NCBI GenBank assembly: GCA_910591455.2
Contig: OU342809.1
Span: forward strand, 10,495,815-10,559,814
Direction: 5' to 3'
DNA: 64,000 nucleotides
Origin: Pholis gunnellus
Taxonomy: Eukaryota > Chordata > Actinopteri > Perciformes > Pholidae
In this document: positions 49,401 through 60,123 of the stretch, in pieces
Numbering within the stretch: position 1 is the stretch's first letter
Layout: every line of letters starts with the position of its first letter
Translations under genes and position numbers: made by a program
Notes under the pieces: model-generated
Seen by the model: only the letters and a program-made list of their open reading frames with translations
The model's database searches: none
Told to the model about the DNA's origin: nothing

Positions 49401-52400
49401 AGCGGTTTTGATTCTGGTGCGATACTAATAAATTCAGGACAAAAGCTAACAAGCTTGTGCTGTGGTGTGTAGACTTGATTCTCACTTCAGGACTTCGATG
49501 TATCCTTTGGCAGCAGCGACGTGCAGAGCGGTCGCCTTGGTGTTTGGGTGAGGTGTGAGGGTGCCGCCTCCCGCCAGCACCGCCGTGGCGTCCTGGAGCA
49601 TGACCCTCTCCTCCTCCTTCCGGGCCTTGTCCACGTCGATCGCTGTGACGCACATGAGAAACAGTGGTAATTAAAAAAAAATGCAGACACACAAATCGGA
49701 TTTTAGACCTTTGAAAGCTCACTAGTGAGTTTATTCATAACAAGGTGTAAGCTACAGATAAAAGACTAAATTTCATAATCATTTATCTTAGATTTATCAT
49801 CTGTGCTTTCAGCTGGATGATGGATCTCTGCAATGTGTGCAGTTGACGGTAATAAAGATATAATCCTGGACCCTCGGTACTTATGTACTATGTGGGACAC
49901 AGTGACTCTGTCCTCATTTTCTTTGTCTTCTCTGATCACGACGTGTGCTTTAAAACGTGACCATTTGTAAAAACAGAGCAGAGCAGGTTTTTGGGCATTT
50001 ATGGATATGATTTTAAAGTACCCTGAGCTCTGTAGGAGCTCCTAATTTATAAACAGTAAAGAAATACTGCGAAAGCCTCGACTCATCTACTCATCAGGGA
50101 AACGACTGAGTTCTCAGTTCATTTGGCGTAATTATTAACCATGATGAGAAAATGAAAAGAAAGGAAAATACTGGCAGCAATACAACAAAACACAAAAGTT
50201 TCAGTTCGCAATGATCAGAAGGTGATCAGAAACATTAGAGAAGCATGAAGCAGCAAATGTTGAGATTGTACTAAAGTCCAATGCGATGTGTCAACAGGAC
50301 AAACAGGATGCAGCATTGGAAGTGTTGCCGTTGGTATGGAGCGGTTCCTCACCTTGTTTCTTGATTTCCCCTTTGAGGAGTCTCTCCATGGCGTCTTCAG
50401 TGGCCACGTCCAGAGGAAGCTCTCCTTCACTGTTCACCGCCCCGACATGAGCGCCGTGTTCTATCAGGTACCTTCAAACCAGATAAGAAGGTATAAAAAC
50501 AAAAACACATTCCAGCAGACCGTGCAGAGCTGAGAATGACTCAGTTTAACTATAAATGTTATGATACATATTACATTTCTTAGATGTATAAACACCGACA
50601 TCAGCATCGTTTATACAATGTCCTGCGATATTATACATATTATTCACAACTATAGCATTCTAACACTGACTCAACCTCGATGCCTAACACTTTGGGGTAT
50701 TTACAGTGTCTCGCAAAAGTATTCACCTTTGGTGTTTTTCCTATTTTGTAGCATTACAACCTGGATTTAACGTGATTTTTATTTCTATTTGATGTAATGT
50801 GCCTACACAAGACCGTCAACATTGAATAAGAAAAAAATAAGGTATGTGTATTATGTAAGAGCTGGTTCTACAAATGACCTTGAGAAGTCACATAATTAGT
50901 GAAATAAAGTCCACCTGTGTGTCACATGATCAGTCACATGATCTCAGGTTATACACACACCTGTTCTGAAAGACCCCAGAGTCTGCAACACCATGAAGAC
51001 CAACAACAACAACAACAACAAAAACAACAACAACAACAACAGCAGAACATCTCAAGGTTGGGTTATAAACAAATATCCTAAACTTTGAACATCCCACGCA
51101 GCACCATTAAATCCATTATTACAAAAACAAAAAGAGAAAGATAATAGTTCCATAAGGCCCAAGACAGTGTGGCGTAAAACAGGACTCACTCCTGTGAGAG
51201 TCTCTCAGCAGGTTTGTTGTGGTGCCATATTTTCTTTCATTTTGTTATAATGGAGTTAGTGGTGCTCTGTGGGATAATCAACTTTAGGGTATGTTTTGTT
51301 TAAATCCCAGCCCTGATCTGTTCTTCTCCAGACCTTTGACCTGTTTGGAGAGAACCTTGGTCTTCATGGTGTTGCAGACTTTGACAACAAGTTGCTTTTT
51401 TTACAATTTGTTTTTGGTCCATTACATAAATTCAAGGTTGTAATGCAACTGAAATAAGAAAACACTACTGCACGGTGACTACTGCAAGTTAAATGGCGGT
51501 GATGCGTCGGTGTGCGGCCGGTCAACCCTCACTTAGTGATCTGGATGAAGCCGCAGGAAGCCGCAGCGTGCAGAGGAGTCCAGCCCTCGTTGTCCCCTCT
51601 GTTCACGTCACTCCCGCTCTCCACCAGGAACTGCACCATCTCAGCATTCTCATCGATGCAGGCCTGCCAGAGGACACACAACCACAGGACGGACTGTTAT
51701 CAAGTGAATCCCCACAACGCACATTAGAAAATACAGAAACCAGACCACGCAAGTCAGCCAGAGCTTAGACCCACTTCATCTGGGTTTGTTGTGAAAGTCA
51801 AAACTGCAGACACTTCCAGAGATCTATTAAATGTATCTGAAGCAGTGACTACTTGTAATGACTGCCTGTTAAGTGGGCTGCTCAAAGCCCTCAAGTACTT
51901 TCCAAAACAAGTCATTTTGTGGCGCGAGTGAAACAGCGGATCTATTTAGCTGCTTCTCCTGGAGCAACGTCGTGCTGAGATCCCGTTGTGATAGAACACG
52001 AGTCCCGAGATGAATCCCATGAGAAGCTCGTGGGACTATGTTGTGGTACACTGGTTTGATTTCAGCTCATGCTTATGAGAAAGAAAACTTCAAGAAAGGG
52101 TATATCTGCATGTACTCCCTTTTCAAGTGAACTCTTGTTATTAAATTATTCTTTGAAAGAAATTGTAAAACTTGCCGGTGGGATATGATTATTTTAAGAT
52201 TATTAAAATACAAACATATTTCAAGAACTTCCTAGAAATAAGAGTTAAAACTAAAACAAGACTGAATGAGGCAGGTGTCTGTACTCTTATCAAAGTAGGT
52301 TTATTTGTACAAAAAAAAAGACCATCACTTCTTAAAAAAACAAGTTAAATTCTTTAATTATTGATACATTTACTTTAAAAACATACTTTTTGCAGTGTAC

Positions 52401-55006
52401 ATTAGCAACTAGCTCTAAACATATGAAGATCAGCCTAAATTGAAAGAATGTTGAGCCTCCGGCCCATATGAGAAACAGACTACCGCAAGATATTTCTAAT
52501 TACTGCAGAAAATTATGTGACTGCCCAAAACAATTTCCCAGAGCCCCAGGTGATGTAGTCAAATAGCTTATTGTGTCTGAAAAACAGTCAAAATCCAAAA
52601 GATATTTAATGGAAGTTATATAAAGATAGCCAGTAGTGCAGACACCTTCCAGCCCTGGAGTCCTGTCGCTAACATGGCTAAGAATACTTAGCCAGCACGC
52701 AGCTCTAAAACACAAAGAAATCAGCAGGAATTTAGTGTTAATAACCTAAATATTAGTGACTCTAAGATTAATCTGTAATAGAGCAGACACAGACCGTACT
52801 ATTATTTTGACTGGTGAAACAAATCAATGATGTACTGTGATAATCCCTTAACAAGGACCATGTTTCTAAGTCAGACTTCATCACTAACAGCTGATGAGAT
52901 AACATCTGCTCGTACAAAGACGTTTCAAGACATCAGTTCACTCTGCAGGACGTCACAGCAGCAAGTGTCTGTCATCACACAGGACCGGCTTAAGCCTCCT
53001 AAGAGGCTTTGCTTTTGGGCCAATCAACTAATCACAAAGCTGCAACAAGTCTCCACCCTCCTCTCCTAATATAAGATAATTAGCCGGGCAGAAACGTGGC
53101 TGTTTTAAGAGCTCGTAGTACAAAGCAGAGCCAGGAGCAGCAGAGGGGGGATCCCTCTGAACAAGCAGGCACTCCGGGCTCCATGAATGAACAGAGGGCA
53201 CTTCTCGCACCCTCTGCGCCAAGAAGGGTGCACACACACACACACACACACAGCCTCCCAGCAGACTCCTTCACTGGGTCATCAAGTGACTCATTGTGGA
53301 AATCGCCTTTGACAACAGCGGTTTGAGGAATGTTTTCCATTTCTTCATCCGAAAATCCCAAAAGTCCCCACCATGGGGAATTGGCAAAGGGGGGGGAAGG
53401 AGAAAGGAAGGCAGAGAAGAAGAAGAGGAGGAGGAGGGGCGAAGCATAGTGAGGAAGACAGAAAGGCTTTGGATGGAGAGGACGGAAAGTTTGGAGAGTG
53501 TGGGCCTATATTTAATTCTGGCTGCCAGGCAACCAACGAGCAACAGGGAGGGGGGGGGCAAGAGAAGGGAGAAGGGACCACACCGGGTGATGGTGGTCCA
53601 ACATGTGGATCAACCAAAGGAGGGCAGGAACATGCTCACCTCGTCATCTGAACCGGTTATGGGAAAGTAACTTCATCTCACACACACACACACACACACA
53701 CACGCACGCACACACTTGGCTTTAAGGGAAAGCACCAATCATCTCTGAGCATGACGTCACTGCGAACACACAGCTGAACCACAGTTTTAGCTCCAATGGG
53801 CAGGAAAATTAGAAGCACAACATCTTTTTATGTTGCCATGCTTGCATGGATATCAAAAGTGAAATCCATGTGACTGCGAGTTCAAAATGAAGAGACAAGC
53901 GGTGTGTCACGGCATCATAAAAAAGCAGAGGAAACACTGCATCAACGAAGGGCTTGTGTGACAGTGATGTTGTCCAGCCTGTTCCTCTGTGTTATTACTG
54001 AAGAGGGAGGGAGGGACCTGAAGGCTGAGCTGCTTTAAGGCTGTATAGCATGCTGAGAAGAAGAAGAGCAGCCACTGTGGGACACGCAAAAGCAACAAAA
54101 GTGAAGGTTAAATCCTCTTTGATTCTGCCATAGAGGCCCTGTTAAGAGTGGTAGTCAACAGGCTTCCATTTTGCTTCTTCTTTAAGGAAAAAAAAACACT
54201 AAAGACCTGTTGATCAGATGATGAAAATGACCTAACAGTTAACTGCTATTTTACTGAGACTCCAGTGTGTCACAAAGCCTGCCAGTCAGAGCCTATAAGG
54301 GCTATAAACGATCCCACAGGTTTTTATCTGTCTCCACATCTCTGCATTGAGTGCTGGAGAAAGAAGCCTGTAACTCACTAAACAGAGCAGATGGCCCAGC
54401 CTACCAACTGGATAATAAACTCACACACAGGCCAGGAAATGCTGCTGCTGACTATAAACAAATCTAACGTTAGAGGATAAAGTGACGAGTTCCGTTGAAC
54501 ATTAACTGTTACTAACGTTAAAAGAAACGGGAACAATTGGCTTTATTTTTATTTTTTGTAAACGTTAACTCCACGTAAGTTAAGTTGACTTAATGCTTCT
54601 TCGCTGCGAGGATAATTAACGGATAAACCGCCGCCGCTACTTGAGCGACGGTTAGCAGCCGTTAACTCGTAAACACGTGAAATCCACACAGCCGTTAACT
54701 GCTCGAGAGTAACGTTAACCATCCTACCTGGTGAAGCGCTGTCAGTCCATCTATGTTGGCGTGGTTGATGTCGGCTCCCTGCCGGAGTAGCACCGCCACC
54801 TCCTCCCGGTCTCCGGCGGAGCAGGCGGCCATGAACACGGCTCCTTGGGCGAACCGGACTTTCGCCCGCCGCGTCCCGGTGGAACCGCTCAAAGTCTCCC
54901 GGGTCTCCCGTCCCGTCTGGTCCGTCTCCGAGCCCAGCCATCGCTGCAGCTGATCCTGCCGTCGCTGTTTGGCAGCTTCGGACCGGGAATGGTCAGTGGC
55001 CGCCAT
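40981..55006 (-). CDS. ppp1r12c: Protein phosphatase 1 regulatory subunit 12C (MYPT family), 906 aa
   Basis: This targeting subunit brings PP1c-beta to myosin. Exons in transcript order: 55006-54728, 51663-51533, 50471-50353, 49642-49486, 49353-49209, 49106-49032, 48908-48829, 47539-47334, 47220-47111, 47010-46813, 46616-46534, 46370-46290, 46078-45992, 45915-45811, 45716-45626, 45525-45391, 45298-45196, 45082-44979, 44854-44795, 44688-44666, 44567-44513, 44412-44308, 43346-43296, 42182-42132, 41067-40981. They total 2721 nt in one frame. Seen: PP1-docking KVRF at 49-52; ankyrin repeats (about 55-290: DGLTALHQACIDEN, EGWTPLHAAASCG, DGWTPLHAGAHWG); acidic Ser/Glu region; SYLTPVRDEEAEAQRKARSR; ROCK-type inhibitory site RRST (Thr648); C-terminal coiled coil with ERRMAELEEELK, LKDENGALIRVISKLSK. 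SRMSSKEKI after the ankyrins and ERRMAELEEELK resemble PPP1R12C more than 12A/12B. Paralogue choice is less certain than family. Confidence 0.9.
41463..41812. repeat. Palindromic MITE-like interspersed repeat in ppp1r12c
   Basis: The ends are inverted: left aatagtttgacattgtggaaaatatttt, and right read in reverse complement aaggaatatttcagtattttgggaaatat. Inside are gagagttagatgagaagatc, gacagagccag and gctaaactaagctgagc. This is the recognisable layout of a very common percomorph palindromic element, degenerate here. The name of the family was not verified. Confidence 0.6.
42211..42248. repeat. (GGT)n and poly-G tract
   Basis: About eight GGT units followed by some 20 G. It lies about 30 bases upstream (transcript sense) of the ppp1r12c exon 42182-42132, so on the minus strand it is a CCA/poly-C tract before that acceptor. 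Confidence 0.9.
43790..43975. repeat. Interspersed repeat fragment in ppp1r12c intron
   Basis: The sequence agttttgtgcaaaatttgaagaaattccct ... gagatattgcgttcacaagaatg ... acggacacacaacccggaaacattat ... gccacggctg closely resembles a common teleost repeat that normally reads 'ttcacgagaatgggacggacggac'. The copy is decayed. The family name was not checked. Confidence 0.5.
44279..44301. repeat. (GT)n microsatellite
   Basis: A GT run starting just past the donor of the ppp1r12c exon 44412-44308 (seven bases into the intron). Confidence 0.85.
44758..44794. repeat. (CA)n microsatellite forming a ppp1r12c splice donor
   Basis: On the minus strand exon 44854-44795 ends CCACAG and the intron begins immediately with about 17 GT units. 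The donor dinucleotide is therefore part of the repeat. Confidence 0.9.
46127..46182. repeat. (CA)n microsatellite
   Basis: About 28 CA units, with one GA interruption, in a ppp1r12c intron. Confidence 0.9.
46381..46446. repeat. (GA)n microsatellite acting as polypyrimidine tract
   Basis: On the minus strand this is about 60 bases of CT just before the acceptor of the ppp1r12c exon 46370-46290. Confidence 0.9.
47815..48000. repeat. Interspersed repeat fragment with 'gattagtc' motifs
   Basis: Intronic sequence with gctgctccctctccgtcgtttagtcgtttggtc, aaatcgattagtcaatttt and aattgattagtcaacc. These words are typical of the abundant teleost non-autonomous hAT-like repeat. The copy is decayed; boundaries are approximate. 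Confidence 0.4.
48767..48810. repeat. (CA)n microsatellite
   Basis: An imperfect CA/CG run in the ppp1r12c intron downstream (transcript sense) of exon 48908-48829. Confidence 0.85.
50704..51476. mobile_element. Degenerate non-autonomous Tc1/mariner-like element
   Basis: It lies in the ppp1r12c intron between exons 51663-51533 and 50471-50353. Left end: cagtgtctcgcaaaagtattcacc ... tttttcctattttgtagcattacaacctgg. Right end carries the inverse (aaattcaaggttgtaatgcaactgaaataagaaaacac). Inside are stretches I recognise from a Tc1-like element common in fish, such as ggttataaacaaatatcctaaactttgaacatcccacg and gggataatcaactttaggg. An AAC repeat (51001-51042) interrupts it. About 770 bases remain, with no intact transposase frame, so the copy is dead. 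The wording match is from memory. Confidence 0.65.
53229..53252. repeat. (CA)n microsatellite
   Basis: About twelve CA units in the first ppp1r12c intron. Confidence 0.85.
53678..53714. repeat. (CA)n microsatellite
   Basis: A CA run with CG interruptions in the first ppp1r12c intron. Confidence 0.85.
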
Positions 55007-57348
55007 CTTCCCTGGTCTGTCCCGGACAGATTCAGCTCATGGTACGAGGTAGAAGCGGAGTGCTTTGGTTTGTGTTGAGCCTGCCCCGGACTGCGCCCCC
55101 TGGTGGAGACACACTCGAAATGAATCGGTGAACTTCACAGCGAACTTCTGACTGAGTGGCAGTCTTATGCTGCCTTCATGGGCGAGTCGGAAATTCCTGT
55201 ATCATTGGGAGGGACCGTGTATTTTCGTCATAAAACACGTCTAAATCAATAAGTGTGACTTTAAAATAACAATGCACTGACTAGTCTGCATGAAAACACA
55301 CACATACACAAAAAAACATACACGAGCGACAAATAAAACCTTTCTATGCAACATGGACCATGGCGAACGTAAAGGTCTGTGTAACGTAAAAGGCCATTTA
55401 AACAATTATTTTGTTATTTTGTTCACTTGTTCACTTGTTTGGTGCCAGGATTCTCTGAGTTGATCGAGGACACAAACAGCTTTCACAACAGACCGCTATA
55501 AGACAGAGTGTGATGAGTTTTGTTACACTAAAATACTACATCTTCATAAAATCTTTTATCCTATACTATACTGTACTATAGGCTATTATAGCATATTGTG
55601 TTATCATGTTATACTGTTTTATTAGATTACACTGTATATTTCTATTACAATTCTGTATTAATACTGACAAACACAGAGTACCATTACTTACGGATGACTC
55701 TGCGTCTATTTATCACACCACTGTCACTTTAACCTTATAGTTTATGTCTTTAATTGCTCTTACATTTCTGTTTATCTGTAATTGTTTTTGTCTTTGTGCT
55801 GCTGCTGCAACAACCAAACGGCCCCAGTGGACATCAATAAAGGCTTATCTGATCTCATCTTATCTTATGCATTTTTCCAATATCTTTCCAATATTACTAT
55901 ATTCACAAAACCAAAATTATTACAGTTTTTTTATATGGCTTTTATAGTCGCAGCTTCTCCTTTTTCAATGGAGGATTTTATGAACAAAATAATAAATAAA
56001 ATGTAATTAATGTAATAGCAAAATGAATCAGGAACCAATTTTCATACAAATATAATTTGTTTTACATTCCACAGTTACTGACCTGCAGTTGTTTAAAGAG
56101 CCACCATATTCCTGTGCTTTACACTCACAAGTTAGGGATCAGCTGTAACTATCTGTCATTTTGCTGGGAACATTTGCATCTGGAAGCCTCCCAAGAAGTT
56201 CTCCAGCCCTTGATTCACTGTTTGGTTACGGTTACTGATGTATACTGTTCCCTGCTCTGTGCGCACTTTTCACTGTAAGTCACAGCTTTTTCTGGGAAAC
56301 TAAGTTCACAGCAATGCAACACAACACTCATGACCTTCCGTTAATGTTAAACAATACCAGTTTATTTAATGATCACATAAATATTATTCCCTGCGACATA
56401 TTTTGACAATGTGCTAGATTCAGCTGGCAATTATTTCATTGAAGTTCAAGGCACAACAGTTATAATTCATTGTAGTACACAGTATAAGAAACGTTTTCAT
56501 ACAAGTAGGTTAATACCTAGGAAAGTGCAATTCAGATTATATTCTTTGATTATAAAAATATAATCTTTTTTAAATGTACTGTTTGAATAAAATGTAACAT
56601 TTTTAAGCAGAAATTCAATACTGTGTGGATTTAAAATGAAATCTGAAAGAGTTGTAACTTACATGTGAGTAAATCAAGATGAAACACTTTTCTATGATTA
56701 GGGAAACAGAGCAGAGCTGTATTTTTCATACAAATACCTGTAAATTCATGCAAACCAATGTTTTTTTTCCACAATATTGACACTTGCATCAATAAATGGA
56801 GTTACTACCTAACAAACTACCTAACAAACAGATTGGTGCGTCAACTGTTGGTCCGAAGTGACTCAGAGCTCATAACGGGATGCAGGAGGAACGCTGTGCT
56901 TGAATAATAGTCACTAATAGTCTGACTACATTCCACAAAAACATTAACATTCACCTGTTTTAAAAAATGCTACTTCAAGTGTACATTTATGTTTGTAACG
57001 TCCTGGAATTCAAGTTTGTACATGTTTGAGCACATATGCTGCGTTTCAATGCACATCTGTAGACCGACAGACACACTGCGTCTATGGGCTTGCCTGGTTA
57101 TAATGTAGCTAAAGACTTAAAATATTTAACACACTAAGTGTACATATGGTAAATTATTACCATTTCCATCAACTGCACAAAGGGGCTCTTCGATTACAAA
57201 TGTCTTCCTGGCAAAAAAAATCTAAATTACTGGGTGTAAACAAATGTTAACGTCTGATTAAAATTCTTTAAAAATGTCCCTGGGTCTAGAATAAGTACGT
57301 CTGAACATCAGTGCTGAAGCATCTGCAGCAGAAACCCGGCAGAAGCTC
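55007..57348. other. ppp1r12c promoter and pnpla2 3' UTR region
   Basis: ppp1r12c starts at 55006 after a GGGAAG context inside a GC-rich block (about 54700-55100), so its promoter is probably at 55000-55250. TTTATT at 56361-56366 (AATAAA on the minus strand), about 985 bases past the pnpla2 stop codon, is a candidate poly(A) signal for pnpla2. A retrotransposon-tail-like segment lies near 55790-55870. No gene was found. Confidence 0.45.
55788..55868 (+). repeat. SINE/LINE 3'-tail-like segment
   Basis: The wording tgctgctgcaacaaccaaacggccccagtggacatcaataaaggcttatctgatc, followed by repeated tatct words, resembles a common fish retroelement tail ('...ggggatcaataaag(tatct)n'). Only the 3' end is recognisable. 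Confidence 0.4.
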
Positions 57349-60066
57349 TTAGGAGCTGCTGGTGGTTTCTACAGAGACGACAGCAGGTGGAATATCAACC
57401 ACAACCATTGTGAGGCCTTCAGGGGACAAGGCGGAGAGAGGGCTCTTATCTGGTGACATCGGTCCTGTTTTGAAGGAGCCTTGCAGGTCCATGTTGATGC
57501 ACAGCCCACCAGACAGCAGCTGCCTCTTGTACTGTTCAAGACGCATGAAGATGTCCAGAACTGAAGAACTGCTCTCATTAACCCAGTTGGGAAACAGGTT
57601 GGTGGAGCTAAACTGGGATGGGAGGGACTGGTAGTGGTGCAGCTCCAGCTGCCAGTAAAACCTAGAGCAAGACATGGTAAAGGAGTCAGCTGTAAGTATT
57701 TCACATTATTGTTATTAGAGCGGCTATAATCAATTATTTTATAAATATGTATCAAGTGACAATGATACAAGTGGCCAACCATGTTCACGTACTCTAGATT
57801 ACAGCTAGATCCATCATGGAGCGTATAGACCTGACATTTTCATGTATTCTGGCATGATTAGTTGTTAAGAATTCCCCTAAAAAAACAAGTAACTGCCGTC
57901 TCCGTTCACACATGACATACAAGTTATGTGTTTGTGCAACTGCACTGTCACCTACCTGGCAGATACATTCTGGGAAATGCTTTTGGAAGTCTGGCGAAGG
58001 ACATGCTGTAGGACTTTTAACAGCTGATCGCGAATCCATCCAACATCTTCTTGCACATCTGGCAGCCACTCCAGAAGTCTACACGTGGGATATGTCGCTG
58101 TTAGTCGATTGGCACAGAAGGCAAGTCCAGTATTTTTCTGCTATTTTAATGGATTTATAGCCACAATAATATTCGCCGCATAATGCGCTATAACTTTTGC
58201 TGCACATGTAAGACCCAAGTACACATAGAAAAAGTAGTACTGTACTGTTGTGATTAAGTCGTGCAGCACCTGAGAGTCAAGGACAAAGCAGACTCCAGAG
58301 GGAGAGTGTAGGGGACCATCATGGCTGAGGCCATCCTGACAGGGAGCAGGTTGCTTAGCGACTGCATCAGGCTCCTCCTCTCCATGCAGGCCTCAACTAG
58401 AGCTGCAGAGGGAGGCAAAGATGACCACAAACAGTGACCTCAAAGCATTCATAGACGTAACCTGCTTTATTCATCACTGTTCATGAGCTAAACACTGACA
58501 TCACATTTAAAATGGCAGCACAATGAACATAACAGTCTTTTATTAACTACCATTCGCTGCCTATAAAGTGGAATAAAATACCTTTCAAGACTTTCAACAC
58601 GCTGTGAATGTAGTCATATAAAGTACAGCGTTGTTTAAGGGTGAATGAATGTATCTTACTTCTAAAGATAAATACTTTAAAAACCCATTTCATTATCTGA
58701 AAAATGCACTTTCACAAAGCTCAAGCAGGACTGTTTTGTATTCCTTCTGTCATTGTTACCTTTGTGCAGAATGGGCGGAAGGTGTTCGAAGATATGCTCC
58801 TCTATTGAGGAACTGCAATGAACCATGACTGCTCCCTCTTCCACGTGTGGCTTTTCCTCCTCTTCATCACTTTTGTTGCCCTCCTCCTCCTCCTCCTCCT
58901 CCTCCTCCTCCTCATTGCAGTCCTCATTTTCTTGACCGTTAGCCAGCAGAGGCAGCTCTCTGTGAGGTCCGTTGAAATTAAGCAATCCTGCAAACACAAC
59001 CAAAATGTGAAAGTAGTATTTTTTTTCTTATCTGTGATCAATGGTGGGTTCATTTCTGAATTAGTTAAATTACTCAACGCATTTATAATAATCTAGTTAT
59101 AATGATAATAGTGTTAATAATGCGCTTACAAATTGCCAAAAACATAAAAACAATAAACAAACAAATAAGTAGCTGTATAAGGAGGAACAGAAGTCTAATC
59201 ACAAGCAAAAGCAGCCTGTTGATTTGTTGACATGTGCCCGTTGTGATAGCGTATCAGGATGATACTGTGTCTTCATACTAGCATGAGGACAGAAAATCAA
59301 TTAGGCTCGTTATTACTCACCCAATTCTTCTAAGCAGGGCAGAACATGATTTTGAGAAGGTTAGAAAAAAAAGTAAATCAATGTTTCTTACCATTCCTCT
59401 TTAAAAAGTGCAGAGCGTCTTTATATCCCTGTTTACACATGGATTTCATAACCTGCACTCAAAAACAAACACATACAAGAGGTCCAATGAGTTCACTCCT
59501 GTTCAATTAATCAGTGTATGTGTGTATGTGTTTGTGTGTGCATCAGCAGGGTTGTAATCAGGTGACCTACCATTGGGTCTGGAGGGAACAGGGCCCTGGA
59601 GACTCTGTAGAGGTTGGTGAGAGTGAACTGGATGCTTGTGTTGGTGAAGCGCAGCTCGTGTATGTTGGCCGAGGTGTCTCTGGGGCAGATGTCGCTCTCT
59701 CCGGAGAACGGGGACACAGTGATGGTATTTTTCAGCTCATACTGAGGCAGGTTGTCTGAGATTCCTCCGTCGACATATCGCTGGACAATAAAGAAGATAA
59801 ATATCTGCATCAGAACGAACAGAAACCGATCACTATAGATCGTATTTGGCCACAGAGCAATGATGATGATGGTGACATCATATCCTGTGTATTGGTTGAA
59901 GTTTGTTTTTATTGAAGCTGGTGAACTTTTAAACTAAGAGGTGGGAGGCATGATGTGTGTGTCAACAGATGAGATCAGGGTGACACATTTTTTCTAAATT
60001 TGAGCCACTGCGAATCTGAGAGGACAGAACAACATTGATGCCCGAGCCAACTCTCACATTGTGGCC

Positions 60067-60123
<57 letters not shown>

